A stretch of 64,000 nt of DNA from Siphonodentalium dalli (GCA_032622095.1 CP136064.1:124979605-125043604); one strand, 5' to 3'. Positions 44,141 through 56,179 are shown, counted from the stretch's first letter. Numbers and translations: made by a program. The notes: generated by a model not told the origin, from the letters alone.

Positions 44141-44609
44141 GAGCCTTTGACATTTAATTTATAGTTTGCTTTGGCAGTATGGGCTCTGTCAATGAATTAT
44201 CAATCTTGTGGGCAGGGTCAATGGAAAGTTCATCATATTACCTTTGTAAGTCTTCATATAGCATTTATTCATTCATCTTTCATAAGAATAACACATCTCG
44301 ATTATCATCATCATCACCATCAACACATACAATCAAACATCATCCACATACTGGCATAGTCTGCACACATAACACAAAGAGTGTTATTTATCATACACCA
44401 GTATAGGCATAGAATAGGCCCTGCAACCAAATGCAAATATATTACCATTTGCATACATGATAAGCACGCATATGTGCATACACAAATATATGTTAAAGGA
44501 ACATGAGGAGTTCCTGAAAATACAAGAGATGCCAGATATCCAATCTATATCTATTTAATTGAGATATCTACAAACTGGCATTTCAGGTTATCGGGAGATA
44601 ACCTCTGTA
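44141..44609. other. Palindrome spacer
   Basis: About 470 bp between the arms, not itself an inverted repeat at large scale. It contains a TTATCATCATCATCACCATC stretch (44293-44320) and a small inverted pair, GGAACATGAGGAGTTCC (44500-44516). No gene is seen. The arms fade rather than stop sharply at both sides. Confidence 0.6.
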
Positions 44610-44679
44610 CAACATGGAAATATATTAATGTTGACGATAACATCATCGCATCCTCCCAAGTGTTTGTGTGGTCTCTATT

Positions 44680-44806
44680 ATGATAACCATAGTGAAGTCA
44701 AGTCGACGAATTACCACATACGTTATTATGTTGTAAAACGAAAACGCAAACACATATTCCTCCACCAACCACAGACTCATTAATACACCACGTTCTTCGC
44801 CCAAGT
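44680..44806 (+). pseudogene. CXC gene relic, 5' part in arm B
   Basis: Plus-strand sequence encodes VVKRKRKHIFL in one frame and HIPPPTTDSLIHHVLR in the next, the segment that precedes the tryptophan-rich spacer in CXC-family proteins. It is cut at 44806 by the 1363-bp insertion and resumes at 46170. Confidence 0.5.
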
Positions 44807-46169
44807 GGTTACAATACACCAAATACAAATTAGTAAATGAAGTGAAAAATGGTCGTTTTTCAGATTTCTGCTCTGAAACAAGTCCCGTGCTCATTATGCC
44901 CATGAAACAAATTGGAAACATAAAGCACGCGATATGACAGCTTATTTGGCGCCGGAGCCGTCCAATAAAATTACAAATTAACCCCTCTGATGCTATTTCT
45001 GTTTCTCGTTGTAGAACCGAAAATTACCATTTTCGACATATTTTGGGGCCCAATGGTGTCCCTTTAATGAATGTGAGACCATATTTGTTGGCGTCTGACA
45101 TCCTAGATGAACGACAAGGCAGATTTGTCGGGTTTGGGCACGACATGAGAGTAAAGCGTGACGTCAGATGGACCATACCCTAAAATATGATGCAAAATCT
45201 GACCCGATTCGGGTCAAACTAAGTTGAATTGCCCCTGTTAGATGACAGGTTGACAACAAAGCCTACCATGGAAGTTTGCATAAATGGTTCGACTATCCAA
45301 CGCGCACAAATTTCGGCCAAAAAATATATTCTTGTGACGGGACAATTTTGATTTTCTGTCGATTTTTTTAGAAAATTGTGTAGGTGCGCCCAATGTGAAA
45401 CCTAAGTGCGCCCAATTCGCCTAGCGAATCGTATGGCATATTTTCTGGAAGTGGCATCTACAAGCTATCAGACCGACAACCTGTATGTACATCGTCTTGT
45501 TTACTTTGCCAATATTCAGCTAAAATGAAAAAAAATGGACATTCAAGTCAAAGTAATTTTTTTGCAAATTCAGCTATGGGTGGTGACAGAAAAGGGTTAA
45601 TAAAGTAAGAACACAGACATATTTCGAATCAAATTTATTTATTTTGACGTGGGTATATAAATGGACGCAATATAACATCATTTGGGCGACTTTCTTTACC
45701 TTCCAGTTATCACTATATGTTACAATAACACCAAATACAAATTAGTAGAGTGATTTCCCCTGGGACCCCCAAGCTAGGATCAGCATAAAAAACATTCTGG
45801 CAGCTGAATGGTCAATGATACATGGATGAAAAGTGCACGAAAAAATGCACAAAAGTGTTTCCCGTCGAGAAACATCAAATATAGCCACATGGTAAACGGT
45901 TATGGCTGTGCAAATGGCGAATAATTTATGGGAGGTGTTTGTGTTTTTTTCGATGTCATTTTTTTCCTAATTTTAAGGGTAGTGTGACGTTTGTCAAGCT
46001 GCAGTGTGATCCACCACGTTTACAAGTAATTTTGTGCACATTTATGTGTGTCTAAAAGGACCGTCTTTGATTTCAAATACTCGTGCAGGGTCAAAGCTTT
46101 GCTGCGAATATAGGCCAGCGGGATTTGTTAACACTGAGGCCTATGTAAATCATTTGGTGTATTGTAACC
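44807..46169. mobile_element. 1363-bp element inserted in arm B (GGTTACAATACACC ends)
   Basis: Perfect inverted ends GGTTACAATACACCAAAT and ATTTGGTGTATTGTAACC are flanked by AAGT at 44803-44806 and 46170-46173. Arm A retains the uninterrupted site, CTTCGCCCAAGTCATAGTAG (complement at 43922-43945), so the 4-bp duplication is directly demonstrated. The right third (45719-46169) is a complete 450-bp sub-element that repeats the left end. The remaining ~880 bp shows no transposase. A 4-bp duplication is known for example in Ginger elements, but the superfamily is undetermined. Confidence 0.85.
45719..46169 (+). mobile_element. 450-bp GTTACAATACACC element, copy 1
   Basis: It runs from GTTACAATAACACCAAATAC and AATTAGTAGAGTGATTTCCC to GCCTATGTAAATCATTTGG and TGTATTGTAAC. 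Internal landmarks are GGTCAATGATACATGGATGA, AATAATTTATGGGAGGTGTT and GGGTAGTGTGACGTTTGTCA. An inverted copy is at 50983-51432. Non-coding. Confidence 0.85.
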
Positions 46170-46171
46170 AA

Positions 46172-46492
46172 GTCATAGTAGGCGGTGAATGGCACAATAC
46201 AGTAACTCCCCAGCCTGCGATACCACGTTCTGACGACCAGGGATGGTCCGTCCACGAGGGAAACATGCACATCAGATGGATGGCACCTCCTCCCGATCTA
46301 CCGGAACTACTGTGATTTGGCTGCAAAGCTTCATGTGAATTGAACAAATGATATTGTTTCACCGCAGACCTGCCATGTACCGATGTATGTAACTGCAACG
46401 ATGTCCGCAAGTACCGAAGTAGTGTCAATTTTGACGACGCAGAGGATGAACAGAGTGATAGAACATTAATGGAAATCAATTACTCTAATTGA
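46172..46492 (+). pseudogene. Decayed CXC-domain gene, 3' part in arm B
   Basis: In one frame: VIVGGEWHNTVTPQPAIPRS, DDQGWSVHEGNMHIRWMAPP, PDLPELL-stop-FGCKASCELNK-stop-YCFTADLPCTDVCNCND, then an acidic tail to TGA at 46490-46492. Two TGA stops interrupt the CXC cysteines, but every cysteine of the C.C..C......C pattern after the first stop is readable. Arm B lacks the extra stop seen in arm A after DDQ. The proteins bearing this domain bind DNA; this copy cannot make one. Confidence 0.65.
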
Positions 46493-46823
46493 GACACTAT
46501 TATGGTTCTTCAGTTTGTTATATGGTTTTTCAATACCCCTATTGAAATTTAATCACAATTTTGTAAACTTTTCAAAAATTATTAAAAATTACCCATGTTT
46601 CACTAATCGTTTTTCAAATGGAAAATGCTCTTTATAACACCCATTCATCATTATTTACTTATTTCATGTTATGCCCATACAGCACACTGTCTAAGTTAAG
46701 TGTCAAGGACACAATTAGTTTTTCAATTGGCCTATCTCATTGTCTTTTATGATGGTTTCTAATTAAAATAAAGGATATCTCGTTCAGTTTATGAGCTGAG
46801 TAAATTTTGATTTTATTTTAGGG

Positions 46824-46999
46824 GTAAGAGTTGTATTCCTGCAAAATGATTGGAAGCGTCGTGCAATATCCTTTAATTTCGTTTATAGAGACCTTTGTTG
46901 GAAGGAGTGCAACGAGTTAAAAAAATCTTATTTGGCCCAAAGACAATTGCTGACGTATTGAATGTAAATCGTCTACGCGCAGACATCACGAGTGAGATC
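46824..46999 (+). pseudogene. Coding-like exon, arm B copy, frameshifted and truncated
   Basis: Same start (TTTTATTTTAG then GGGTAAGAGTTGTATTCC) and same first peptide as 43035-43267, but one A is missing in the A run at 46919-46925 and the sequence ends after GAGATCC where arm B is deleted. Confidence 0.4.
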
Positions 47000-47211
47000 C
47001 TTGTAAACGAATTTCATTTGCACCAGAAAAACATAGTTTTCTAAAAAATGGAGCAACCAAGATCGTTCCGTGTTAGTCTATTCCCGATAGGCAAAGGTCA
47101 AGAGAGCTTGTATCAATCTCACTCGTGTGGGTAAAATCAAATTTGTTATGTGATCTGCATAGTTTGTTCAGGCTATATGAAGCCAGTAATTCGAAATGTG
47201 TGTGTGTGTCT

Positions 47212-47470
47212 ACCTACTAGCGGTGTGACCATGTGTTGTCCAGGTTAAAGTCTTGACATTTGATGGGATTAAAGAATACTCTTGCTCAAAGTCTTATTAT
47301 CATAAATGTTATACCCAAATGGGCAGAAATGGGCACCACAAAACGTCATTCCCTTACATGGATTATAAGCTGTTGTTCACCGTGTGGTTGTCATGGTTGC
47401 CATTTGTTTTATATCGCTATTAATTCGTACCTATATGTACTGGTTTGAAAGGCTATGTATTTGGCGTTTT
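47212..47470 (+). mobile_element. ACTAGC-family short copy in arm B
   Basis: CTACTAGCGGTGTGACCATG, CCAGGTTAAAGTCTTGACAT and onward to GGTTTGAAAGGCTATG. Inverted mate of 42168-42425, differing by a few substitutions. Confidence 0.65.
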
Positions 47471-48059
47471 ATGCTAGCTATAGTAATGAAATTAGTAGAA
47501 ATATTGAATGTCGCCTTAACGGAGTCAGGGTGTGAAATTCGCCATTAGTTTGGAAAAGATCGTTTATAAAATAGATGACTTCATTTCTTCATAAATTGAA
47601 GTTAACTGGGCGCCCTTCCATTCTAATATTATAATTATTTCATATGGTGGCTGACATGATATTTCCATTTTTCTCAGCTATGCTTATGAATTTGCACCAT
47701 GCATGAGCTGAGAACATCCCTCCAAAATGGCTTAGAAATTTTTGAAATTTTGAATGTTTACATATTAGACACCTTAGCCATGTGATTTCAATTGCGTCGT
47801 TAAAATGGTGTATGTTGACCATTATCAGACCTAGGAAGTAGTCAAGCCATAATTGATTCCGTCATACCCTGTCTCGTTTAGAGTTCCAAATAAAACGGAA
47901 TAAAATTGTGTTTAACTTCCTAACGAAAGCATCATCTCGTCTCGAACTCATGAACCTTATGAGAATAATATTCGGGTCATATGACAAATTGAAGTGCATG
48001 TATTTGAAATAATGTTGGATACGATTTTGACAAGCTGTTCAGTTTGGGTCATGCTTTTA

Positions 48060-48300
48060 AGGTCTGGGAACTGTGTCTCCATTTATCGCCGTTTGTTGCG
48101 TCCCTAATCGAGATGTAAATATTTACAATTGCGCGTTCTTCAGGCGATGTTTTCTATTGAGTGGTGTGGTCGATTTCGTTGAGATTTTCGGCGATGTTAG
48201 TATAATTCTACATTCCCCCAGTTGGCACAGCGTCTGGGTACTAACTTATCAATTTTATGCACCCGAACAAGACCATAATATGTCTTTAAACTACACCATT
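48060..48300 (+). mobile_element. Family D repeat, copy 3 (arm B), with truncated mate in arm A
   Basis: ATTTATCGCCGTTTGTTGCG, GCGATGTTTTCTATTGAGTG, ATTTTCGGCGATGTTAGTAT and TTATGCACCCGAACAAGACC match 21680-21880. The arm A equivalent, 38800-38972, has lost its left part. Confidence 0.65.
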
Positions 48301-48734
48301 AGATACCTCTTATCATGGAAATGACTATATACCAAGTATGTAGACATCGGCGACCATTACATTCTTATGAATGCTAGTGGCCCTCCCCTTCCCACCAGAC
48401 TCAAACGACACACAATCACACGATTAGATTCCGCGTAGCACGGAGAAGAATGTGTATCAATTTGGTGGAAATCGGCGCTAAAAATATTTTTATAAATTTT
48501 GGTGCCGCTCTTTTCCCCTCCCCAACCCTAACTCGAATGACGTCACTTTTGGCATATGTAAACCACACCATTAGACATCAGACTCATTGTACCATGGAGA
48601 TGAGTGTATATAAGTTTGGTGGAAAAGTGTCATCGATTGTTTGCCCCTCCCCTTTGTTCTGTCCCTGACAACAGCGGCGTCACTTTAGAAAAAAATTGAA
48701 ACCTGCGCCATTATCTTACTCGCACAAAGAGCCA

Positions 48735-50141
48735 CCTAGATGGTCCCTCAATGTTTTATATATAACACATACAGTCATACATGCAATGCATCCAAAAATA
48801 TAGATACTGATCTAATCGCTCCTTCCAAATTACTTCTTGCACATAATTTGTAGGTTCAAATCAGCCATGGCCATAAAAAAACACATGATGGTTTGAAGCA
48901 TACAATTATACATATTAATGGTCGCATTTCTGGTATATCAGCCCATATTCCGTGATCAGTAAAGTTTCATTTGTACAAACCAATGAAATACTTTATACAT
49001 TTTGCCTTTGAAGGCTGTTGAAGGACTTATTTAAGTTTAAACGTCGACCCAGTTTCCCTGCATAAAAAGAACGTCACTTGTATCACATTCCTTGTAGTCA
49101 TGAGGATTACTCCAACGCTGTCCGATTACGTACACCATACACGTCAAGAGTGTGAATCAGTGCAAGTGTATATTGATTTTGGATGCCAGTGCGATATGAA
49201 CCACAGGTCCCCTGGTGCGACAACACCACAATGAGTATCCACCTTTATACCTTAATGTATTAAGGTGGATACTCATGGTGCATTGCCAACAAAGCGAGTA
49301 TCGTCAGATACTGGCAACCCCAATGCAAATGAATACAAACTTTTAGGCATGTGCAAAGTTGGAAATAGTATTGTTGTAAAAATAAAATGACAAGGGGCTC
49401 TGAAAACCAACTTGCAATGATTGTAGCGTAATTGGCTAAATAGTGGAAAGTACAGTATCAAGTCATAAAAAAACTCGATGAATTTATTATACTAGAATTA
49501 TCAAAGTTTTGTTCTCACATACATACACCATTGCACTTAATCTTACGATATAACAATGATCTAATTACGCAAAATAAAAGTGAATCTGATCGCGATGATA
49601 TGCAGACTGGTAAACAATTATCAGTACAAATCAAACGGTGCGAACCTGCAGCAACATATTAGCGCAATCTTTATAAGCAACTTGGAGTGTCTAACTACAT
49701 AACCCCTTATCTCATATATATAACGCACTCTCCCTCAGCAACATTCCGAAAAGTGCAACATCGAGACCAAGTCGATACCCAAATTAGGTGTCATTGGTTC
49801 GACCGATAATGTAAGAGTATTCACGAGATTTTTCACAACGCAAGAGTATGTTATAATAAGAGTCCCGGTTCGAAAAAAAAAACGCTCGGACATTCAAAAC
49901 GAAGTTGACTCTTGAAGACAGATGCTGGACAAAAAATGAAATGAATACGGTAAAATGAGCATTCATATTTTGCGATCGTCAGCCAAAGGTCCGAAGGTAT
50001 TTTGGAAGAAATTGGCCTCATTTGTGCATCAAGTCACACTGAAATAGATAGCAGATAAGCAGCCGCATATATTATGATCACTTTCGTGAACTGAACGATT
50101 ACATCTGACGATAACGAAAAATTCATAAACAGCATCCACAG
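48735..50141. other. No gene recognised; one hairpin
   Basis: CACCACAATGAGTATCCACC (49225) pairs with GGTGGATACTCATGGTGC (49263-49280) around a TTAATGTATTAA-type loop. Frames of 60-62 codons have no domains. Confidence 0.45.
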
Positions 50142-50700
50142 GAAGGCTCAGCCGACGATGAACGGACAGGTTTGAATGACCCGATTACGTGTGAGGAAAT
50201 CATGGAAGCGATCGATCAACTCAAAACCAGCGCATCAGCCGGTATTGATATGGTCGCAAATGAGCGATCAAGGATGTCATGACACCATTTAATTGGATTA
50301 GAACGAAAGCAATTTGTGCTGTAATAAACAAACTAAGACATTTAACTTTGCCAAACAGATATGTAAATTTATTATTTTGAATCTATAGTAGAGCATTGTC
50401 TGATGTATGAGTGTGAAGTATGGGGGCATGCCAATTTAGGCAATACTGAGAAAGTGTCGAACCAATTTATGAAGTTTGTACTGTACTTAGAATGAGCACT
50501 CTTCAATACATATATAGTATATACGGCGAAAGTGGGAAAACGCGAGTGAGAATCAGGATGAAAATGCGGATAATATCATATTGAAGCAAAATATTGGAGA
50601 AAACTGTTTCCCCATTATCCTGCGAGAATTGAATGCGTCGATAAGCTGGACTAAGTCAATACAAAATAGGGATATCCGTTGGTAAAAGTACATTTTGTTA
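50142..50700 (+). pseudogene. Internally deleted LINE relic
   Basis: Two coding traces in order. First, LNDPITCEEIMEAIDQL, KTSASAGIDMVANE and AIKDVMTPF (50165-50300) is the start of a reverse transcriptase domain (the usual wording is L..GK..G.D....E). Second, IVEHCLMYECEVWGHANL, EKVSNQFMKFVL, then frameshifted YGESGK and ISY-W (50385-50600) is the region after the reverse transcriptase (the usual wording is LYGCEVWG). The catalytic core between them, including YADD, is missing. The family differs in wording from the LINE at 30-33.7 kb. Confidence 0.75.
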
Positions 50701-50982
50701 CATGTTGTTCAGATAATATTTTCACACAGCAGGATGTTCTGACATATTTTTTAATCAGAAGCCAATTACTGGTTCCCCACACGCAATACTAAAATGAGAT
50801 CAGCACGTACACAATTGGCATTATGTAATGACAAAATCATCTAGAGCAGGATTAAAATAACTCCCGGAATTCAGAACTATTTAACCAAAATTCCATTCTG
50901 TGTCAACTTTCAAGGCACCGGTCTATAGTAATCACGATCTGCCCATTGTACTCGATACTGAAATGTGTGTACTAGCTCAATA

Positions 50983-51432
50983 GTTACAATACACCAAATG
51001 ATTTGCATGGGCCTCAGTGTTAACAAATCCCGCTGCCCTGTATTCGCAGGAAAGCTTTGACCCTGCACGAGTATCACAAATTGAAGAACGCCCTTTTAGA
51101 CACAAGAAAATGTGCTCAAAAGTACTTGTCAACGATCTCGATCTCGCTGCAGTTTGACAAACGTCACACTACCCTTAAAATTTAGGAAAAAATGACTTCG
51201 AAAAAAAACACCAACCCCTCCCATAAATTATTCGCCAATTTGACAGCCGTAACTGTTCACCATGTGGTTATATTTGATGTTTCTCGTCGGGAAACACGTT
51301 TGTGCATTTGTTCGTGCAATGTTCATCCATGTATCATTGACCATTCAGCTGCCAGGATTTTTGTTATTCTGATCCTAGCTTGGGGGTCCCAGGGGAAATC
51401 ACTCTACTAATTTGTATTTGGTGTATTATAAC
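50983..51432 (-). mobile_element. 450-bp GTTACAATACACC element, copy 2
   Basis: Begins GTTACAATACACCAAATGAT and ends TTTGTATTTGGTGTATTATA-AC, the complement of 45719-46169 throughout (for example ATAAATTATTCGCCAATTTG and GGGTCCCAGGGGAAATCACT). No convincing target duplication is seen. Its insertion outside the palindrome shows the 450-bp form is mobile by itself. Confidence 0.85.
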
Positions 51433-52260
51433 ACAATGGGACGACATTGTAATGTATTGTATACTGGTTCAAACGGAGATGAATATCACTTTGATATATA
51501 GAGCGCGTCGAATTCCAACAACTGGGAAAACGATATATTCCGGAATATTATTGGAAGTCCCATGCATGTGAAGGAGAAATTTCATAAACTTCTAAGAATC
51601 CAATACACTGTACGTACCGGTTCTAACAAAACTTTTCTTATTCATTAAATATGGATTCAAGAAACTAGAAGGTCATCCTTTATGGAGGCAATATTATGCG
51701 CCATATTGGAAGTAAAGTTATGGGACTCCAGTACCAGGGTTTCATTTTCGCTCATTTTCGAAACTACGTACAAATGTATGCTCACTTATAAATATATTGG
51801 ACGTTGTATAGTTCCGTTTTGTCATGTGGCATTTGTGAATAACTTGGACGATAAAGTGCTTGTGTTTGTGGCCGTGTGTTTTGAATTTGTCTTGTATGTC
51901 GGTCCAGTTGTCAATAATGGCCGATACAGAACAACCTGGAGCCCGTATTCGTCATCAAGGCCGGATTCGTCAGCTCCAGTTTAAACAGCCGAGTTTAATT
52001 AAACATGGTTTAATCCTACATTGATGGTCCACCCAAACCAGGTGTAAAGGGATGTTTGTGGCTTGCTGATTCGATGATATAAGCATGCAATCAAACTACC
52101 CAGTTACCAGGCGGAACACACGCAGGCCGGTAGAATGCTCGTTGTAATTATTTCGCTCGACGATATGGAGACAGTACTGTTAAACTGTGGATCTGGCTGG
52201 ACCAGGTTTATCCCTTTCATGACGGGAGCTACGCTGGTGCAGCATTAAAGAGTAGGTGAC
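51433..52260. other. No gene recognised; possible MITE start
   Basis: From about 51942, GGAGCCCGTATTCGTCATCA and repeated GTTTAA/TTTAAAC words (51985-52010, and 52430-52550) suggest an interspersed repeat, but I could not define ends. A 100-codon frame at 51682-51984 has no domain. Confidence 0.35.
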
Positions 52261-52261
52261 A

Positions 52262-52326
52262 GTATGTTCTCTTATATATGTGAATCTCCGACTTGGGAGC
52301 CTCGCATATAAAAGAGAATGCACTGG
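52262..52326. repeat. Solo hairpin related to the hairpin MITE
   Basis: TGTTCTCTTATATATGTGA and TCGCATATAAAAGAGAATGC form an imperfect stem matching the stem of 88-154 and 20931-20997, followed by ACTGGCTGACAAGGTCAA instead of the MITE sequence. It is either a relative or a decayed piece of that family. Confidence 0.6.
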
Positions 52327-54256
52327 CTGACAAGGTCAATGTGCACTGGCTTACAAGGTCAAGGTAAATACTGCCTTGCCATTGTAGAAAAGGGTTTTCG
52401 CTAAATTTCTGGAAGCTCCAGTCATGGAACGGTTAAACCAGAGATGACGAATTGGTTATTGAGACCTGCGGTCTCGGGCCTAAACCACGGAATTATCTGT
52501 CAAACGGTGTTTTAACCCTAGAGGTTTAGTATACCAGGTTTAAACAGGAGTCAGACCTTTCAGAGCGCATGAAAAATCTAACTGGAATATGGAGTTGCTT
52601 ATGGGCTGGTATCCCAATTAGGATGTTGCTCTAGAACGTTAATGTGGCGTCCAATGTAATCATTGGTTGGCTAATTAATAATTGTGGGCGATTTTGATTT
52701 TAATGACATTCTGCAGAAAAATAAGAACACCCAAATGTGCTCCTATCTATGGAGGGAAATCGTTATATCCGGTAAGGTTGTGGGTAGATGATAACTAATT
52801 AACCCCGATGTCTCGGTTCCGCCTCCGTGTCCAAAAGTTAACCTGGGTATCAAATCCTAGTGTAACCACTATATTGCCAGATATAACTCATAATATTTAC
52901 TGGGGTTGTTATCGCCGTGTCATGGACACCATCATCGCAATGAGGGTTATAACCAAAGTATGCGTATAGGTTAAACTCTCGGTACAGGTCAGCCCGAGAA
53001 TTCACTTGCGCAAATAATATTCGGGAGTGAGTTTTAAGACTGATTTCATCATGATGAATGTAAATACCATCCACACAAAAAAGAAGCAAAAAAGACCGGA
53101 CTTGGTCGAAACGTGTGAAAAATAATAATTGGCCAGTAATTGTGTCCAATCTCGTTGATAATTGCTTTATAATATTCTAGAGATTCATATGCTACAGCTG
53201 TGGAAGACACGTCAGGATAAAACAAATAAATATTAAACGGAGCTGTCTTCATCCTGAATGTCAAATTGAACATACACAAACTAAGCGTGCCAGGGGGTTC
53301 ATGAACAACTCCAGGATACAAGGTTGAACTTGCTTATTTTATTTAAATTTGGGACCCACCACCCCATGAATGTAAGTGTTTTTCCTGTCCGATCTCGGAC
53401 ATCCACCCCTCCAACACAAGTTGTTTTCCAAGGGCAATTGGGGACCACCCCCAAAGTTTGATGAACAACTGTAAAAATACATCCGTAAGGCAGACAAATG
53501 GTTGAAATATTTTTAATAATCATCCGGATAAAATTCGAATCATGTAAGCTCAATAAAAAGCACAGAAATATCATAAAATCACAGCGAAGGGTATTATAAG
53601 CCCCTGTGGCAGAAATGGTAATCCCGGAATAAAAAGTTATCTTCACAAAGATGAATACCTGTTTTGTAATAATGCATGTTATGTTCAATTACTCAGCTTT
53701 TCATTATATCGGTATGTCCAATGAAATCCAAGGTCCCATGTACCCAATGATGAACATCATACCCTGACACAGGAAATATGTACATCTTTCAATATTCATA
53801 CAATTTAATTCACTAAACAAATTAAATGAGCTGACATTGGCATCGCAGGGATAATTGAAGGTCGAAAACACCAATGAAAACCTGTGAGAACTGATCCAAT
53901 TGGTTTGTTTTTCAGTTCAATGTTTTCCTCGTAAAAAGCGGGACCCACACCATGAGATTGTGTTATAAAACAACAGATATTTGGTAGATATTGAAACTAC
54001 GAGCCCTTTTCTTGATTGATGCTCTGTTTTGGTCCAGTTATAAGCCTGGACATTTAAAATAATTATAGTAATCATAATTGATCTTTAAACACGCCGTGAA
54101 AAAAAAGAAGAACCAACTGATTCAATCTCAACTTCTGATCTATATAAACGATTACGCGTGTTGTACATGGGTTATTTTCATAAAAAATAACGTTTCTCAT
54201 GGTATTTTTGGGATATGGGGGTAACTTTCGCGCGCATGGTGGTTTATTAGCATCAA
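52327..54256. other. No gene recognised
   Basis: Frames of 86-129 codons (52850-53149, 53049-53321, 53299-53688, 54072-54332, all minus) show no domain that I recognise and overlap one another. Nothing repetitive was defined. Confidence 0.35.
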
Positions 54257-55089
54257 TAGTGCAGCGGCCAAATCGAAAAAGAGCTCTAGTTTTCGAGATA
54301 CCCCTACCCACGGTAGAACAAGTTAAAACCAACTTTTTTTAAAGGAGAAATATATACTGTTGACGAAAATGATAGTGAAAAATAATGGAATTGGTGGTGG
54401 CTATAGTCAAATCGACGATGAGCAATACCCACCAGTGACTTTTTCCAGAAATTAACGATTTTGGTCAAGCGAGCCCTGTTGGGGTTAAAATTATTATATC
54501 ATACCATACCTCTACCTGATATGAAAAAAGTGTTGGTTAATTTAGATTTTCCTGCCATTTGGAGCCGTAACTTTTATTTTTTATGAAAAATCGCACTTTT
54601 TTCACAAAAATATTATTTTTCAAACATTATCATTAAAATGGATATTGCTATAATGCCGAAATATTTAAGAAAGAAGTTAACATAAATTTATAACGATTTG
54701 CGAAAAAATGGATTTTAGCTACCCAAACACGTTTTTGGTCGAAAAATTACATGTTTTTGTTCATAACTTTACCAAATTTCCCAATTGATCATATTGGGAC
54801 CCAACATAATTCGTTTGCTGAAAATTGAGCCCGGGGACATTGCTTAAGTGACTAAAGACGTGTTCGGGCTTCCAGACCCCAAATTACAACAACAACAACC
54901 CAATTTATTTAGTTTTAGCCCGCCACTGGCGGCAATCGTCAGAAACATGACAATTATTTATTTTTTTAATTAATATTTTTAATTTAATTTTGTGTTTTTC
55001 AATGAGTTAATTGTGCCTTTTTAATTTTTTAATTTAATTTTTTGTTTTTCAATTTGACCCGATTTGACCTTGAATTGATCATTTTCAAG

Positions 55090-55630
55090 GTCAAGGTCAG
55101 GTCGGGGTCACACATTAACCCGTCCATGACACTTCCCGTAGGTAGCAAGTTTGAGCTCAATCGGTTCGAGTCTATAAAGGACACACACATATATATCATT
55201 TGTGGGTACCCGTTTCAAAGTGAAGATCACCTCGGGCGGAAAAACTGACCCGATGAAATTCATAAGAAGACCTAAGTACGTAAGTATCACACAACACGCT
55301 CATTCACAAAACACGCTCAGTCTGGATACAGTCACGCTGACGTCCGGACCCAGACGTAAGAATCACACTACACGCATACGCTCTTTATCAACGACACTAC
55401 GGATACGAACGCTCTTTAACAGTTTAACTATAAACGAGATTAAACCCACAGTGCCAACTTGTGTGACTGGGTGAGGAGAATGGGTGCTGGGAGCTTCTCC
55501 AAAACGCCGCGACGACCATTCCCGTGGTTTTTTTCACCCTCAGATAGGAAGTTTGGTCTCGATCGGTGCAGCCGTTTTCGATTCTATAAAGTATATATAT
55601 ATAGACACATATATATTTATATACGGAAGT
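55090..55630 (+). repeat. Two LINE/SINE-like 3' tails
   Basis: GCAAGTTTGAGCTCAATCGG, then GAGTCTATAAAGGACACACA (55146-55190), recurs diverged as GGAAGTTTGGTCTCGATCGG, then CGATTCTATAAAGTATATAT (55549-55600). The wording AAGTTTGGT.TCGATCGG..CAGCCGTTTT..TCTATA followed by a dinucleotide tail is that of a common invertebrate retroposon 3' end. Upstream AAGGTCAAGGTCAGGTC repeats lie near 55088. Confidence 0.55.
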
Positions 55631-55689
55631 CTCAAAATATATAGTAGATTACATACAGTAATGTTACTGCAATTGTCACATATCACAAG

Positions 55690-55970
55690 TACTCCATTCT
55701 CGCTTAAGATTGAAATGCAGTAGTTTGAACTATGATTTATTGAGTAATAACATTAAAACGTCCCCTCTCTGTCATTATGGAAAAATTGAAACAGCACATT
55801 ACTTATTGGAATGTCCCGAATACAGTGGTCCTAGGACTGAACTTCTATGTCATTTTATCAGAAATACTCTTTTGTGTGGAACACAGCAACTCGGTCATCG
55901 CGAAAATATTAAAATAGTTGACGGGGTTCAAATATTTATCTCGAAAACAAAGCGATTTCCATAACGCTGT
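55690..55970 (+). pseudogene. LINE C-terminal fragment (cysteine-histidine motif)
   Basis: An open frame reads SRLRLKCSSLNYDLLSNNIK, SPLCHYGKIETAHYLLECPE and YSGPRTELL, the terminal zinc-knuckle-like motif of CR1/L2-group LINE polyproteins. Compare the SPVCNCG..ALHFMSMCPLY trace at 15690-15760. About 85 codons remain; the frame ends at KRFP. It lies inside the 6-kb unit. Confidence 0.75.
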
Positions 55971-56179
55971 CATTTGTGGAAACTTCGCGAAATTTACCCC
56001 CACCACATCACCTGTAATCTCACGGCGACAGACGTATCAATGATGCAAACAACATTATCTGTGTATCATTGCGTCCAATCATATCATTATATCCAATCAG
56101 CTCCAACTGGATTACATCCTAACTTTCCCCATACAGTCTCTCTCCCATATAAATTGTTTACCTCCTGACAGAACTACCA

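Larger units (their letters stand above)
44610..48734. repeat. Giant palindrome, arm B
   Basis: Inverted partner of 38373-44140, with the anchors listed there. It carries a private 1363-bp insertion (44807-46169), lacks the part equivalent to 42693-43087 (junction at a shared AAG), and preserves about 200 bp (47925-48124) lost from arm A. Because the retained 200 bp matches family D copies elsewhere, arm B is ancestral there and arm A is deleted. Confidence 0.9.

Noticed and set aside
53299-53688. 129-codon minus frame
   Set aside because: No domain, no neighbour or splice support; compatible with chance.
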